This document shows, piece after piece, positions 1 to 8,800 of a stretch of 64,000 nt of DNA. The stretch is taken from NCBI GenBank assembly GCA_963765875.1, contig CAVXYK010000001.1:62001-126000 (forward strand). Reading direction: 5' to 3'. The notes beneath the pieces are model-generated. The model saw only the letters and a list, made by a program, of their open reading frames with translations. It had not been told where the DNA came from and did no database searches. The translations under genes and the position numbers were made by a program. How positions within the stretch are numbered: position 1 is the first letter of the stretch; every line of letters starts with the position of its first letter. Origin of the DNA: JAWKOK01 sp963765875. GTDB lineage: Bacteria; Chloroflexota; Anaerolineae; Caldilineales; Caldilineaceae.

Positions 1-248
1 AACGTCCTTCTGGACATGACTGATTGCAGATTTTCGGACTTCACCATTTGAGGCCCGTACATCTGTAAAAGGCTCCAACCGACGATCAGCTCATCTGATG
101 CTGTATCAATGTCACGACTCTGTTCGTCGCTAACCTCCATAGTCCAGATCGGGCTGCTAACCCTATTTGTGCTGCCAACGCAATTCAGACTGTTGGTGTG
201 TTGTATGGAGAGACCTGGCGCTTGATACGTATATGCTGTACTGCTCAT
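1..248 (-). CDS. Hypothetical protein, 5' part only (runs off left edge)
   Basis: An ATG at 248 opens a frame of 82 codons on the minus strand that has no stop before the window edge. A GAGG ribosome-binding sequence lies about 9 bases upstream of the ATG. The peptide begins MSSTAYTYQAPGL and contains a stretch VGWSLLQMYGPQMVKSE; I recognise no family. The only support is the open frame and the ribosome-binding site, so it could be chance. Confidence 0.35.
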   Translation of the reverse strand, partial: MSSTAYTYQAPGLSIQHTNSLNCVGSTNRVSSPIWTMEVSDEQSRDIDTASDELIVGWSLLQMYGPQMVKSENLQSVMSRRT

Positions 249-480
249 CGTTCGTAACCTCACTATGTTGAAAATATCTCTACAGAAACTGCTGGGATAT
301 TGCTTCGTGAACAGATATTACTACAGTTTCAATTGTTTGTCAAGGTTTTGTTTTGAATTTGGTCATCACTTGTTCATGGTTGTGAAATCCTGTCCCTAAG
401 TGGGACTCTTTGGATGGTTCGAAATACTGCAAGGACTTGCGTAACAAAGCGAGTGCGTATACGCTGATTACTGGGTGCCC

Positions 481-501
481 GTACCGGGAACTTCCCGGTA
501 C
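481..501. repeat. Perfect 10-bp inverted repeat with 1-base centre
   Basis: GTACCGGGAA and TTCCCGGTAC face each other around a single C, making a near-perfect palindrome about 80 bases before the CIA30 gene. A short pyrimidine run (CTTTCTTG) follows, so it could be a weak terminator or a protein-binding site. The rest of 249-578 is AT-rich and shows no gene. Confidence 0.45.
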
Positions 502-578
502 TTTCTTGTGATGCACTGGCGTCTGAACCAACGATCCCCGTCGAGATTCCTGCCGGGACCACAGTTGAGGGGCAGAAA

Positions 579-1073
579 ATGAAAACGCTCTACCGATTTG
601 ACTCCGCTGATGCCGCCGACCGCTGGGCTATTGTCAACGATGATGTGATGGGGGGTGTCTCTCAGTCAGGCTTAGGACTGAGCGAGGACGATACATTGCT
701 CTTTGCCGGTACCGTATCGTTGGAGAACAATGGCGGTTTCGCCTCAATACGATCTTCATCTGAGATGAATGGGCTCAAGGATATGATCGGCATCCGTTTG
801 TCAGTACGGGGAGACGGCAAGCTCTACCGTTTCCGACTCTACAGCGCCGACAGTCGCGGTGTTGCATACGAGGCGGCCTTCCAGACGACTGTCCATGAGT
901 GGCAACTGATCGATCTGCCGTTTTCGGAGTTTGAACCAACGATTAGAGGACGTTTGCTCACCGAGTTGGGCACGATCGATCCAGCGACGATTGAGGCTGT
1001 GGGGTTCATCGTGAAGGACAATCAGGTCGGCGACTTTCTGCTTGAGGTGGCGTCGATTGAAGCCTACTGCTAA
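579..1073 (+). CDS. CIA30-family (complex I intermediate-associated protein 30-like) protein
   Basis: 164 residues forming a single CIA30/NDUFAF1-type beta-jelly-roll domain. The family signature is visible near the N-terminus as NDDVMGGVSQS, followed by LENNGGFASIRS and, in the second half, YRFRLYSADSRG and VGFIVKDNQVGDFLLEV. Eukaryotic relatives are complex I assembly factors; bacterial members are mostly of unknown function and are often treated as galactose-binding-like folds. There is no signal peptide, so it should be cytoplasmic. It stands alone, with about 280 bases to the next gene. Family membership is firm; function is not. Confidence 0.85.
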   Translation: MKTLYRFDSADAADRWAIVNDDVMGGVSQSGLGLSEDDTLLFAGTVSLENNGGFASIRSSSEMNGLKDMIGIRLSVRGDGKLYRFRLYSADSRGVAYEAAFQTTVHEWQLIDLPFSEFEPTIRGRLLTELGTIDPATIEAVGFIVKDNQVGDFLLEVASIEAYC

Positions 1074-1351
1074 TGCATTCCATGCAGGCCAGTAGACAAA
1101 GAGGGTGACCTGATGACCGACAGGACGCCCAACCCAAGATAAACAATGAGAGATTCGGTTGTCATTGACCACGGTCACACTGGACCAGCTGTTTCATTTT
1201 ACTGCGCAAGACAGAGCAACGATGATCGACTATAATGCCGGATGGGCCAACGGAGACCCGCAAGCTGGGTAAAGGTCACCAGTCGACCATCTGTCTTGTA
1301 TTGACTGACAGAATCAGTCGGTACTTTTTCTCTGGAAAGCGCACAGCCGTC

Positions 1352-2836
1352 ATGAAATCTCATCCCGCCGACGCACTTCGCCGGCGCAGTCATGCCTCAA
1401 ACCAGCCCGATCAATCAGCCGACAGGCAAGATTCTGACAGTGTCAAGGCTGCCGATGGTCCAGCCCTGGCTCGCGCAGACGCGCAACGGATTCTCTACGC
1501 GTTGATGCTGCCGGCGCTGCTCATGCCGCTGGCCTCATCCATGTCGCGCGTCGCACTGCCTATCATTCGCGATGAGTTTGTCATTTCTGCCGATATGACG
1601 GCCTGGGTCGCGACCTCGTTCACCTTGCCGTTCATGATCTTGATGCCGGTCTACGGTCGGCTCAGCGATGGTGTGGGCCGTCGCCGTCTGATTCTGGCCG
1701 GTATCACGCTCTTCTCCATCGGAACGCTGGTCACGATCTTCGCCACCGATCTGCCTTGGCTGATGGTCGGGCGGTCCATTCAGGGGATTGGCGTCAGCGG
1801 CATGATGCCGCTGGGCATGGCCCTGCTCTCATACATCTTTTCGCCCGATGAGCGGGGCAGGGCATTGGGTACCTGGAGTTCGGTCGGCCCCACGACTGCG
1901 TTTGTCGGACCGTTGATCGCCGGCTTTCTGGCCCAGGGGTGGGGCTGGCGTGCGACCTTCGTACCGCCGCTGATCTTTGGTGTGCTGGCCTTTGTTGCCG
2001 TCCGCCAGGTTGTGCCCGCCGGGTTGAGCACGGTTCGTCCCAACTTTCTGCGCCGCTTCGACTGGCTAGGGGTCTTCTTACTGGCATGCACACTGATCCT
2101 GCTTCTCTTCTTTCTCTCTAGCCGACCGATTACCGGCGTGGATCCCCTGCGCGACTGGCGACTACTGCTGGGGACGTTGCTCTTCGGTAGCGGTTTTGTC
2201 TGGTGGGAGCGTCGTCGCCCCGATCCCTTCATCGCGCTTGATATTTTTGGCCACCGCCGCTTTGATATTTCCTCGGCCGGGGCCATGCTGCGCATGTTTG
2301 GCATGGCCGGCACCGGCTTTCTGATTCCGCTCTATCTGGTCGACATTCATCATCTCACATCAACTCAGTTGGGCGTGATGCTGATGATCATGCCTGGTTC
2401 TATGGCGTTGATGGTGCGTTTCGGCGGTCAGGTCGCCGATCAACGGGGCAGTCGTCTTCCTGTAGCAATTGGCTTTGCAGTGCAAACGCTGGTCATGATC
2501 GGGTTCTGGCAGCTGCCCGCAACTGCACCGCTCTGGCAGGTGGGGATTTTGCAGTCGGCCCACGGAATCGGTGTGGGGTTGATGTTGGCGGCACTGCACA
2601 GTTCAGCCATGGGGAGCGTTCCAAGCGAGGAGATGGGCGTGGCTGCCGGCGTCTACAGCATGATCCGGTTTTCCGGCATGGTCGTCGGCACCGCGATTGC
2701 CGGTGTTCTATTGGAGCGTTTTCTCTCGCAGCAAATGGCTCCCATCGACGCCTATCAGACAGTGTTTCTCTGCTACGTCTTCGTTGCGCTGGCGGGTTTG
2801 GGCGTGAGTATGGCATTGGGCGGGCGAACGGACTGA
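1352..2836 (+). CDS. MFS transporter, DHA2 (EmrB/QacA)-like
   Basis: About 494 residues from the ATG at 1352; the frame stays open upstream to 1235, but the first 39 residues there look non-coding and GGAAAG precedes 1352. The protein has a long charged N-terminal tail (about 55 residues) and then many hydrophobic segments. The MFS motif A loop appears as GRLSDGVGRRRL, and GRSIQGIGVSGM and a motif C-like VGPTTAFVGPLIAGFLAQGWGW follow, which fits drug:H+ antiporters of the 14-helix class. It is probably an inner-membrane exporter of small molecules, substrate unknown. No regulator is adjacent. It is followed by a long inverted repeat before the next gene. Confidence 0.88.
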   Translation: MKSHPADALRRRSHASNQPDQSADRQDSDSVKAADGPALARADAQRILYALMLPALLMPLASSMSRVALPIIRDEFVISADMTAWVATSFTLPFMILMPVYGRLSDGVGRRRLILAGITLFSIGTLVTIFATDLPWLMVGRSIQGIGVSGMMPLGMALLSYIFSPDERGRALGTWSSVGPTTAFVGPLIAGFLAQGWGWRATFVPPLIFGVLAFVAVRQVVPAGLSTVRPNFLRRFDWLGVFLLACTLILLLFFLSSRPITGVDPLRDWRLLLGTLLFGSGFVWWERRRPDPFIALDIFGHRRFDISSAGAMLRMFGMAGTGFLIPLYLVDIHHLTSTQLGVMLMIMPGSMALMVRFGGQVADQRGSRLPVAIGFAVQTLVMIGFWQLPATAPLWQVGILQSAHGIGVGLMLAALHSSAMGSVPSEEMGVAAGVYSMIRFSGMVVGTAIAGVLLERFLSQQMAPIDAYQTVFLCYVFVALAGLGVSMALGGRTD

Positions 2837-2872
2837 CAAAGTCTAACTCTTCCACTTGGAGTACGAGGAGCC

Positions 2873-3000
2873 TGTCGGCGTGAGAAAGGATAGAACGCGG
2901 ATGACGCTGATTTGGCTGATATGCGCGGAGAAAGCAGAAGAATCCGGCTTTTTTCCGCTCCATCCGCACAATCCGCGTTCTATCCTTTCTCACGCCGACA
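2873..3000. repeat. Long perfect inverted repeat (30-bp arms, 68-base loop)
   Basis: Arms at 2873-2902 and 2971-3000 are exact reverse complements of each other. The loop contains further related words (GCGGATG, CATCCGCACAATCCGCG). The element fills the gap between the MFS stop and the ribosome-binding site of the MR enzyme gene. It could fold into a very stable hairpin in RNA but has no U-run, so it is not a standard terminator. Confidence 0.9.
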
Positions 3001-3031
3001 GACTGCTAGGCAAGCGATAAAGGAGAATGAA

Positions 3032-4213
3032 ATGAAGATTCAAAGTGTGCAAGCAGTGCCGTTGACATGGAAAACACCGACAGGGGGCGCTGACTGGTAT
3101 TCCGACTATGGTCCGAAAAGCGAATCCCATGCCATCATCGTACGAGTGGAGACCGACGAGGGATCGGTCGGCTATGGCGAGGTGCATCCCGGCTATGGGC
3201 GGACGCGCGGCGCCTGCCATAGTGCCGTGGCCATCGTAGAGCAGGAGCTTGGTCCCGAGGTCATCGGCGAGGATCCGACGAGGCCCGAGTACGTATGGGA
3301 GAAGATGTACAACGGTCCACGCACCGAGTTGGCCATGACCTATGGACATGCCGCGCCCAGGCTCAGCCGGCGCGGCATCACGGTCTGTGCCATGAGTGGC
3401 ATCGACATGGCACTGTGGGACATCTTTGCCCAATCATTGGGTGTGCCGATCTACAAAGTGCTTGGCGGCGGCTATCGTACGTCGATCCCGGCCTACGCCA
3501 GCGGCGGCCATGCTCCACCGGAACATGCGGGTGAGCAGGCAATGGGCTACATCAACCAGGGCTTCAAGGCCATGAAAATCCGCGTCGGCGGCATGGACGC
3601 CCCGCGTCAGGTCAACGGCTCCATTGCCCGTATCCGCGCCGTGCGCGAGGCCATCGGCCCTGATGTGAAGCTGATGATCGACGCCCACGGGTCGCTGGAC
3701 GAGACCCTGGCCATTCGTCTGGCCCGTGCGGCAGAGCTATATGACATTGCCTGGTTTGAAGAACCGACCTACAGTGACAACTGGGCGGGCATGGCGCGGG
3801 TGCGCGATGCCACCACCATCCCGATTTCTACCGGAGAGAATGATGCCACGGCCTACGACTTTCGTGACATCATCGCCGCCGGCGCCGCTGATATTTTGCA
3901 GCCTGACCTGGCAGTGGTCGGCGGTTTTACTGCCGCACGACGCATCGGGGCGCTGACCCAGGCGGCCAACCTCCAGTGTGTGCCGCACGTGTGGGGATCG
4001 GCGATTCTCTTTGTGGCCAGCCTGCACCTGGCGGCAGCTCTGCCCAACTGCCCGATCTTTGAGTTCCGCCAGGGCGCCTGTGGCTACTTCACCGATTTGA
4101 TCGAGGAGACGCCCTCCATTGATGAAGACGGCTGCGTCACCGTGCCGGATCGCCCAGGGCTTGGCATCACCCTTGACCTGGCCGAGGTGCAGCGCAAGTT
4201 CCCGTTTGAGTAG
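3032..4213 (+). CDS. Mandelate racemase/muconate lactonizing family enzyme (enolase superfamily)
   Basis: 393 residues from the ATG at 3032, preceded by AAAGGAGA; the frame continues 40 codons upstream, but that part lies in the inverted repeat. N-terminal capping domain (about 1-130) and a (beta/alpha)7-beta barrel. The MR-type active-site set is visible: the KxK pair in FKAMKIRVGG, metal ligands in MIDAHGS, FEEP and STGEN, and the general-base His in VPHVWGS. This supports a sugar-acid dehydratase or racemase that abstracts a proton alpha to a carboxylate with Mg2+. The substrate cannot be read from sequence. The next gene is a luciferase-like oxidoreductase in the same direction, after a hairpin-rich gap. 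One of three MR-family genes within 12 kb. Confidence 0.92.
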   Translation: MKIQSVQAVPLTWKTPTGGADWYSDYGPKSESHAIIVRVETDEGSVGYGEVHPGYGRTRGACHSAVAIVEQELGPEVIGEDPTRPEYVWEKMYNGPRTELAMTYGHAAPRLSRRGITVCAMSGIDMALWDIFAQSLGVPIYKVLGGGYRTSIPAYASGGHAPPEHAGEQAMGYINQGFKAMKIRVGGMDAPRQVNGSIARIRAVREAIGPDVKLMIDAHGSLDETLAIRLARAAELYDIAWFEEPTYSDNWAGMARVRDATTIPISTGENDATAYDFRDIIAAGAADILQPDLAVVGGFTAARRIGALTQAANLQCVPHVWGSAILFVASLHLAAALPNCPIFEFRQGACGYFTDLIEETPSIDEDGCVTVPDRPGLGITLDLAEVQRKFPFE

Positions 4214-4238
4214 ATGACCTTGGAAACCGAACGGAAAC

Positions 4239-4354
4239 TTGTCACAGATAGACACAGATAGGGTACTGATTTTCACAGATGTAATAGAGTGCCTGGAGTG
4301 ATTCCAGTACCATCTGTGTCCTATCGTCCTTTCATCTGTGTCAATCTGTGACAA
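4239..4354. repeat. Word-repeat palindrome built from CACAGAT
   Basis: The left half holds GTCACAGAT, GACACAGAT and TTCACAGATG; the right half holds the reverse complements CATCTGTG, ATCTGTGTC and ATCTGTGAC in mirrored order (for example arms 4239-4249 with 4344-4354, and 4251-4259 with 4334-4342). The element occupies the whole gap between the MR enzyme and the luciferase-like gene and ends 16 bases before the AGGAGG ribosome-binding site. Confidence 0.85.
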
Positions 4355-4383
4355 AATCTCGTGCTCGTCCACAGGAGGAAACA

Positions 4384-5280
4384 ATGCCCATTTCCATTGG
4401 TCTAAACATATGGTCACGTCTCGTTGATCAGACCTTTCCCTACTTGGACCAGGTCATCGAACCCTTCGACTCGATCTGGATGCCCGACCACGTGCAATAC
4501 GGCGACAACAACGTGGCCGAAGGGTGGAGCCTGCTGGCCTATGCCATGGGCCGCTATCCGGACAAGGTCTGTGGCCATGCCGTGCTCTGCAACAGCTTCC
4601 GTAACCCGGCGCATCTGGCCAAGATGGCGGCTTCGATGCAGACGTTTTCAGGCGGAAAGATGGTGCTGGGTATCGGTGCAGGCTGGAATGAAGAGGAGTA
4701 TCTTGCCTACGGCTGGCCGTTTCCATCGGCGCGAGTGCGCATCGCTCAATTGGCCGAGTCCATCGAACTGATCCGCACCCTTTGGACGCAGGCTCCGGCC
4801 GGCTACAGCGGTGAGTATTACCAGATTGAGAATGCCTATTGCGTGCCTCGACCCGATCCCATGCCGCCGATCATGGTGGGCGGATCGGGCGAGCGCTATC
4901 TGCTGCGTGTCGTGGCTCAACATGCCGATTGGTGGAACTACATCTTCACGGATCGGGAGAGCTACGCCCACAAACAGAACGTGCTCAAAGAGCATTGCCG
5001 GACCGTCGGCCGCAACTATGACGAGATCGAGCAGATGACCGTTAGCGGCGTCTTGATCGCCGAGACCGAGAAGGCCGTCAAACGCCTGTTGGCCGATCCT
5101 GATATTCGACCCGTGGCTGATAATATTGTGGTGGGCACGCCTGAACAGGTGACAGAACAGCTGCTTGTTGCGATCGATCAGGGCGCGTCCAAGATCACCG
5201 TGCACTTCCATGATGTGCCGCGGCCGGACGGCACGCTGCTCTTTGCGCAGGAAGTGTTGCCACGTCTGCGGCGTGCGTAG
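4384..5280 (+). CDS. LLM class flavin-dependent oxidoreductase (luciferase-like)
   Basis: 298 residues from the ATG at 4384, which has AGGAGGAA just upstream. The sequence follows the luciferase-like monooxygenase pattern: SIWMPDHVQYG near residue 30, the conserved GKMVLGIGAGWNEEEYLAYGWPF around residue 90-115 (written in two parts: GKMVLGIGAGW and NEEEYLAYGWPF), then PPIMVGGSGE and a C-terminal TPEQVTEQLLVAIDQGASKI. Such proteins are TIM barrels that use FMNH2 or F420 to oxidise or reduce small substrates. It lies between two other catabolic genes on the same strand and is probably co-transcribed with the following gene. Cofactor and substrate are not known. Confidence 0.9.
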   Translation: MPISIGLNIWSRLVDQTFPYLDQVIEPFDSIWMPDHVQYGDNNVAEGWSLLAYAMGRYPDKVCGHAVLCNSFRNPAHLAKMAASMQTFSGGKMVLGIGAGWNEEEYLAYGWPFPSARVRIAQLAESIELIRTLWTQAPAGYSGEYYQIENAYCVPRPDPMPPIMVGGSGERYLLRVVAQHADWWNYIFTDRESYAHKQNVLKEHCRTVGRNYDEIEQMTVSGVLIAETEKAVKRLLADPDIRPVADNIVVGTPEQVTEQLLVAIDQGASKITVHFHDVPRPDGTLLFAQEVLPRLRRA

Positions 5281-5399
5281 CGTTGATCTTTTTCGCACCA
5301 TCGATAACTCAGGTCCAGGCGCTTTTTCAGCGAACGCGCGCAACCGATTGTTGATGGCAAAGGTAGCCGAAAAGGTCGAAATCGGACAAAGGAGGCCGG

Positions 5400-6233
5400 A
5401 TGAAACAGTCGATGTTTGAGCAATACCCCATTGCCGATAAAAAGGTGGAAACATCAGCGGGCGAGCAACCGATCCCCTACCATGTCTATGACGGACACCT
5501 GGCGCTGATCGGCGGCAGTGCGGACTATGATGCGGTTGCCGCGCTCTTGGCTCATGAGCATGTCACTGTGGCGAGGACAGAATCGGGCCGTGCGTTGATG
5601 GCCATCTATGTCGCTGATGAAACCGAGGCCAGCCATGGCCCGCACACCGAACTCCAGATTGCCTTCTATGTCTCGCACCAATCGACTGCGCCGGTCAAGG
5701 ATGGGCCCTTTGCGCCGGTCCATTTTCTGATATCAGATCCACAGGCGCGTCAGATGTGCTACAGGCTCTGGAACAACAGCGCAGAGACCGTCGCCTACAA
5801 TCGGGAGATACTGGGGTTGGCCCCCAAGTTAGCCACCTCTTCGCTGTCCCGGCGCAAAGGGCGGTACGCCTTTGCCTTCCACGACGAAAAGAGCGGGCGT
5901 CTGCTGGTCCGTGGGGATGTCCAAGAGGCTGCGCGCCAGCCGATGGGAGCGGTGGTGGCGCTCTTTCGCTCCTTTGGCTTTCGCCAGGCAATGCGCTCGG
6001 CGTCTATGAAGGTTGTCGACGTCAAGGTCGTCAATCCCATCAACGAGTGGCTGCCGCGTAACGCTGACGCACAGACCTACAGCACCAGTGACAGCATGGT
6101 GACCCAGCATTTCGATCCGGCTCACGATCAACTTGAGCTTGCCGCGAACATGCCCTTCGGCCAGGTCGACTTCACGCCGACATTCGTGCAACACATGCGC
6201 GGATTTAAGATGATTTACCTCAATCCGACGTGA
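5400..6233 (+). CDS. Possible acetoacetate decarboxylase-fold protein
   Basis: 277 residues starting at an ATG with AAAGGAGG seven bases upstream, so the start is secure. I recognise it only weakly. Spaced features resemble the acetoacetate decarboxylase superfamily: TELQIAFYVSHQS, then TVAYNREILGLAPKLA and a following beta-rich stretch. There is no signal peptide or membrane segment. Ending just before the convergent VOC gene, it closes the first sugar-acid gene run. If the fold is right, it could act on a keto acid made by the neighbouring MR enzyme, but that is inference from position only. Confidence 0.6.
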   Translation: MKQSMFEQYPIADKKVETSAGEQPIPYHVYDGHLALIGGSADYDAVAALLAHEHVTVARTESGRALMAIYVADETEASHGPHTELQIAFYVSHQSTAPVKDGPFAPVHFLISDPQARQMCYRLWNNSAETVAYNREILGLAPKLATSSLSRRKGRYAFAFHDEKSGRLLVRGDVQEAARQPMGAVVALFRSFGFRQAMRSASMKVVDVKVVNPINEWLPRNADAQTYSTSDSMVTQHFDPAHDQLELAANMPFGQVDFTPTFVQHMRGFKMIYLNPT

Positions 6234-6240
6234 ACCGAAC

Positions 6241-6630
6241 CTAGGATTCGCTGCCCGGCTTGGGGAAAAACTGATCGATCAGAATGGCGTTGCCATCCGG
6301 ATCTTGCAGTGCGACGTGTGCAGGGCCGGTCTCATTCGGGTCTGTATCCGTGGCCATCTCGATTCCAGATGCGACAAGCTGGTTGCGAATATCGCGTACA
6401 TCTGTGAACTCAGTCAGCAGTTCCTTGTCCTGGCCCAAGCCTGGATTGAAGGTCAAAATATTGCCTTCAAACATGCCTAGAAAGAGTCCGATAATGGCCG
6501 TACCGTTGACCATGATTAGGTAGCCTTCGCCATCTCCACCGGTTTCGACAAAGCCTAGTTTTTCGTAGAATGCTTTCGAAACGCCAAGATCCTTGACAGA
6601 CAAGCTGACTGAAAAAGCGCCAAGTTCCAT
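6241..6630 (-). CDS. VOC family protein (glyoxalase/bleomycin-resistance-like)
   Basis: 129 residues from the ATG at 6630, which has GGAGGAAAG right upstream; an ATG 15 bases earlier overlaps that ribosome-binding site and is less likely. Two beta-alpha-beta-beta-beta modules are visible: FSVSLSVKDLGVSKAFYEKLG at the N-terminus (module one; first 20 shown as FSVSLSVKDLGVSKAFYEKL) and GPAHVALQDPDGNAILIDQF at the C-terminus. This paired fold usually binds a divalent metal and acts in glyoxalase, dioxygenase or antibiotic-binding roles. It is convergent with the previous gene, only 7 bases separating the stops. Confidence 0.88.
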   Translation of the reverse strand: MELGAFSVSLSVKDLGVSKAFYEKLGFVETGGDGEGYLIMVNGTAIIGLFLGMFEGNILTFNPGLGQDKELLTEFTDVRDIRNQLVASGIEMATDTDPNETGPAHVALQDPDGNAILIDQFFPKPGSES

Positions 6631-6910
6631 TTTTCTTTCCTCCATAATGATATACGTGTGTTCATATTCGGTTGAACCAACATTCTAGGATTAGGCCAGA
6701 ACGGGTGGGGTAATAGATAACCGCTTGGCCTAATCCCGGAATGCTCTAACTCGTTTTGAACACACCCTCGTGATACGCCCGTGAGGCGCCTATTTTGCCC
6801 TGCTATCGATATTTCCACAAGCGTCCCGAAAATGGATGTCTACCATATCTATCTCGATCGTAGATATGGTGTTGTTCCTGCCGTTTGCTCATTCATCAAG
6901 CATGATTTCG

Positions 6911-6985
6911 TAGGGGCGACCCTTGTGGTCGCCCGATGTGGCCGCCCGCTGTGGTGAGCGGGCGGCGGCAAGCCCCGCCCCACGA
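6911..6985. repeat. REP-like double hairpin
   Basis: Two hairpins sit side by side: GGGCGACC/GGTCGCCC at 6914-6934 and GCCGCCCGCT/AGCGGGCGGC at 6941-6966, followed by a GC-rich AGCCCCGCCCCA tail that can pair back to the leading TAGGGGCG. It looks like REP-type elements scattered in many bacterial genomes. The rest of the gap 6631-7100 shows no gene. Confidence 0.7.
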
Positions 6986-7100
6986 TACACGATCCTTTAC
7001 CGGACAATTTGTATGGTTGCGTCACAGGCCAGATCATGACATGCTATGGCTGCTTAGATCGAAAAGCGACAGACCACCTCAGCGAGCAGGGTGATAATCG

Positions 7101-7334
7101 ATGGATGTCCCAACATTGAATGAAAGAGCCGACGGCTATCGCGGTCTCTGGTATCAGCGCGAGAAGCTGCCGTCTGAATATCGGTATAAGTATAGCGGGG
7201 GGCTTGGGATCTATTGCGCCAAACACCAGCCTTCCCGCCTCTATTTCTGCAACAAGGCGGGCGATCTCTTTCAACCGCCCGAACAGATGGCGGATGATCG
7301 CCAAGCCCCGCTCAAGCAGGGTTCGGCAGACTGA
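7101..7334 (+). pseudogene. BNR_4-type neuraminidase-like gene remnant with internal deletion
   Basis: A 77-codon frame. The first 45 residues (ERADGYRGLWYQRE, YKYSGGLGIYCAKHQP) match the typical N-terminus of the BNR_4 repeat family of sialidase-like beta-propellers, which are normally 400-500 residues long. The next residues (SRLYFCNKAGDLFQPPEQM) resemble the C-terminal part of the same family instead. I infer that the central several hundred codons were deleted in frame, leaving a fused stub that is very unlikely to fold. The weak ribosome-binding site fits a dead gene. Confidence 0.6.
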
Positions 7335-7356
7335 GATAACCATCGGAGGACAACCC

Positions 7357-7866
7357 ATGTTTCAAGATTCGAGAAAACTCGCGTACGTACTTGTGCTGTT
7401 GTCCATTGTACTGCTTGCTTTGGCGGGCTGTCTGCGAGGTGGATCGCCCCAGGCGACCCTTGAAGAGATCGACGAGGCCGAAGCGGCCTGGCTGGCATCG
7501 CCCAGCCTAGATTACATGATGACGGTCGAGGTTGATCGGCCTGACGACAAGCGGCGCAACATGGTGGTCGTCGCCGACGGCGAGATTGTCGAGGCCATCG
7601 TCTCCTACTGGGATTCCGACACTCGCAAATGGCAGGATGCGCAGCCATTGGGTGAGGAGCAGGCCTACCCTTTCACCGTGCCCGGCCTCTTTGAGATGGT
7701 ACGCGGCTCGCTGGAGGACAGCGGGCGTGACGACATTCGTATGAAGATGGAGGGTGAGCCGCCCTTTCCCAGGGAGATCGTATTTGGCCCGGTGATTGTT
7801 GATGGCGAGCCCTTCAGCATGACCGAGGCGACCATCACAGTTAAGCATTTCCAGGAGAACCAATGA
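7357..7866 (+). CDS. DUF6174-like lipoprotein
   Basis: 169 residues from the ATG at 7357 (CGGAGGA upstream). The N-terminus is a type II signal peptide: a short charged region, a hydrophobic run and the lipobox LALAGC with Cys near residue 23, so the mature protein should be lipid-anchored. The body reads like DUF6174: DYMMTVEVDR, then VVVADGEIVEAIVS and PFTVPGLFEMVRGSLE, a small domain of unknown function. Its stop overlaps the next start (ATGA), so the two genes are translationally coupled. Role unknown. Confidence 0.75.
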   Translation: MFQDSRKLAYVLVLLSIVLLALAGCLRGGSPQATLEEIDEAEAAWLASPSLDYMMTVEVDRPDDKRRNMVVVADGEIVEAIVSYWDSDTRKWQDAQPLGEEQAYPFTVPGLFEMVRGSLEDSGRDDIRMKMEGEPPFPREIVFGPVIVDGEPFSMTEATITVKHFQENQ

Positions 7867-8669
7867 AGAAGCGAGTCTTGGTCACGGGCGCCACCGGACA
7901 GATCGGCTATATGACCTTTAGGCGCCTTTTGGAGCAGCCGGACTCCTACAATGCCCATGGACTCGACGTACGCGCAGAAGCGTCTGAGCGCGTGCCACCA
8001 GCATGGGCACTGGAGATACCGGACAGCCGGTTCACAATCTGCGATCTGGCGGATTTTGAGGCTGTACAGCGGGCCGTGGAAGGCATGGATGTCGTCGTCC
8101 ACCTGGCTGCTGACCCGGAGGGCAACAGCTGGGAAAGCGTGCTCAACAACAATATCATCGCAACCTACAACGTCTTCGAGGCGAGTCGGTTGGCCGGTGT
8201 GAAGCGCGTCGTGGCCGCCAGCAGCATCATGGTCTCCCATGGTCATCGCGAGATGGAACCCTACCGTGCTATGATGGAGCGACGGCATGTGGACATGCCG
8301 GATGACATATCGATGATCACGACGGACATCCCGGCCGAACCCCGCGGCCTCTACGGGGCGAGCAAAGTCTGGACCGAGTCGTTGGCGCGGGTCTATGCCC
8401 ATCGCCATGGTCTCTCCTCGCTCTGCGTGCGCATTGGCCAGGTCGAGCGCGATCGACCACGCCCGCCAAAGGGCGCGGATATCTACGTGAGCCAACGCGA
8501 CATCGTGCAGTTGATCGAATGCTGCATCAACGCCGACGAAAGCCTCCTCTTCGACATCTTCTATGGCATGTCGGATAACGACCTGCGCTGGGTCGACATC
8601 GATCACGCTCGGCAGGTCGTCGGCTATGTTCCACAAGATCGCGCTGAGGATGCGCACGACTACGATTGA
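7863..8669 (+). CDS. NAD-dependent epimerase/dehydratase, uronate-dehydrogenase-like
   Basis: 268 residues of an extended short-chain dehydrogenase. The Rossmann glycine motif is GATGQIG at residues 8-14, the NAD-binding DVVVHLAADPEG follows near residue 78, and the catalytic tyrosine and lysine are in YGASK (about residue 162). The short length and the HLAADP...NNNIIATYNVFEA pattern resemble uronate dehydrogenases, which oxidise glucuronate or galacturonate to aldaric acids. That fits a neighbourhood rich in sugar-acid enzymes, though substrate is inference. The start overlaps the preceding lipoprotein gene by 4 bases. Confidence 0.88.
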   Translation: MKKRVLVTGATGQIGYMTFRRLLEQPDSYNAHGLDVRAEASERVPPAWALEIPDSRFTICDLADFEAVQRAVEGMDVVVHLAADPEGNSWESVLNNNIIATYNVFEASRLAGVKRVVAASSIMVSHGHREMEPYRAMMERRHVDMPDDISMITTDIPAEPRGLYGASKVWTESLARVYAHRHGLSSLCVRIGQVERDRPRPPKGADIYVSQRDIVQLIECCINADESLLFDIFYGMSDNDLRWVDIDHARQVVGYVPQDRAEDAHDYD

Positions 8670-8683
8670 GTGAATAGGGGGTA

Positions 8684-8769
8684 GGGGAGATGGGATTGGG
8701 GATCGGGGATTGGGCAAATGTGATCTTGTCAGCAACTCCCTAATCCCCGATCACCAATCCCATCTCCCC
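8684..8769. repeat. Word-repeat palindrome built from GGGGATTGG
   Basis: The arm at 8684-8711 (GGGGAGATGGGATTGG, then ATCGGGGATT) pairs with 8742-8769 (AATCCCCGATCACCAATCCC, then ATCTCCCC) with few mismatches. It lies between the epimerase and the aldo/keto reductase and again ends close to the next ribosome-binding site. Confidence 0.85.
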
Positions 8770-8800
8770 AGTCACTCTTCTCCACCCGAAAGGACCTAGG

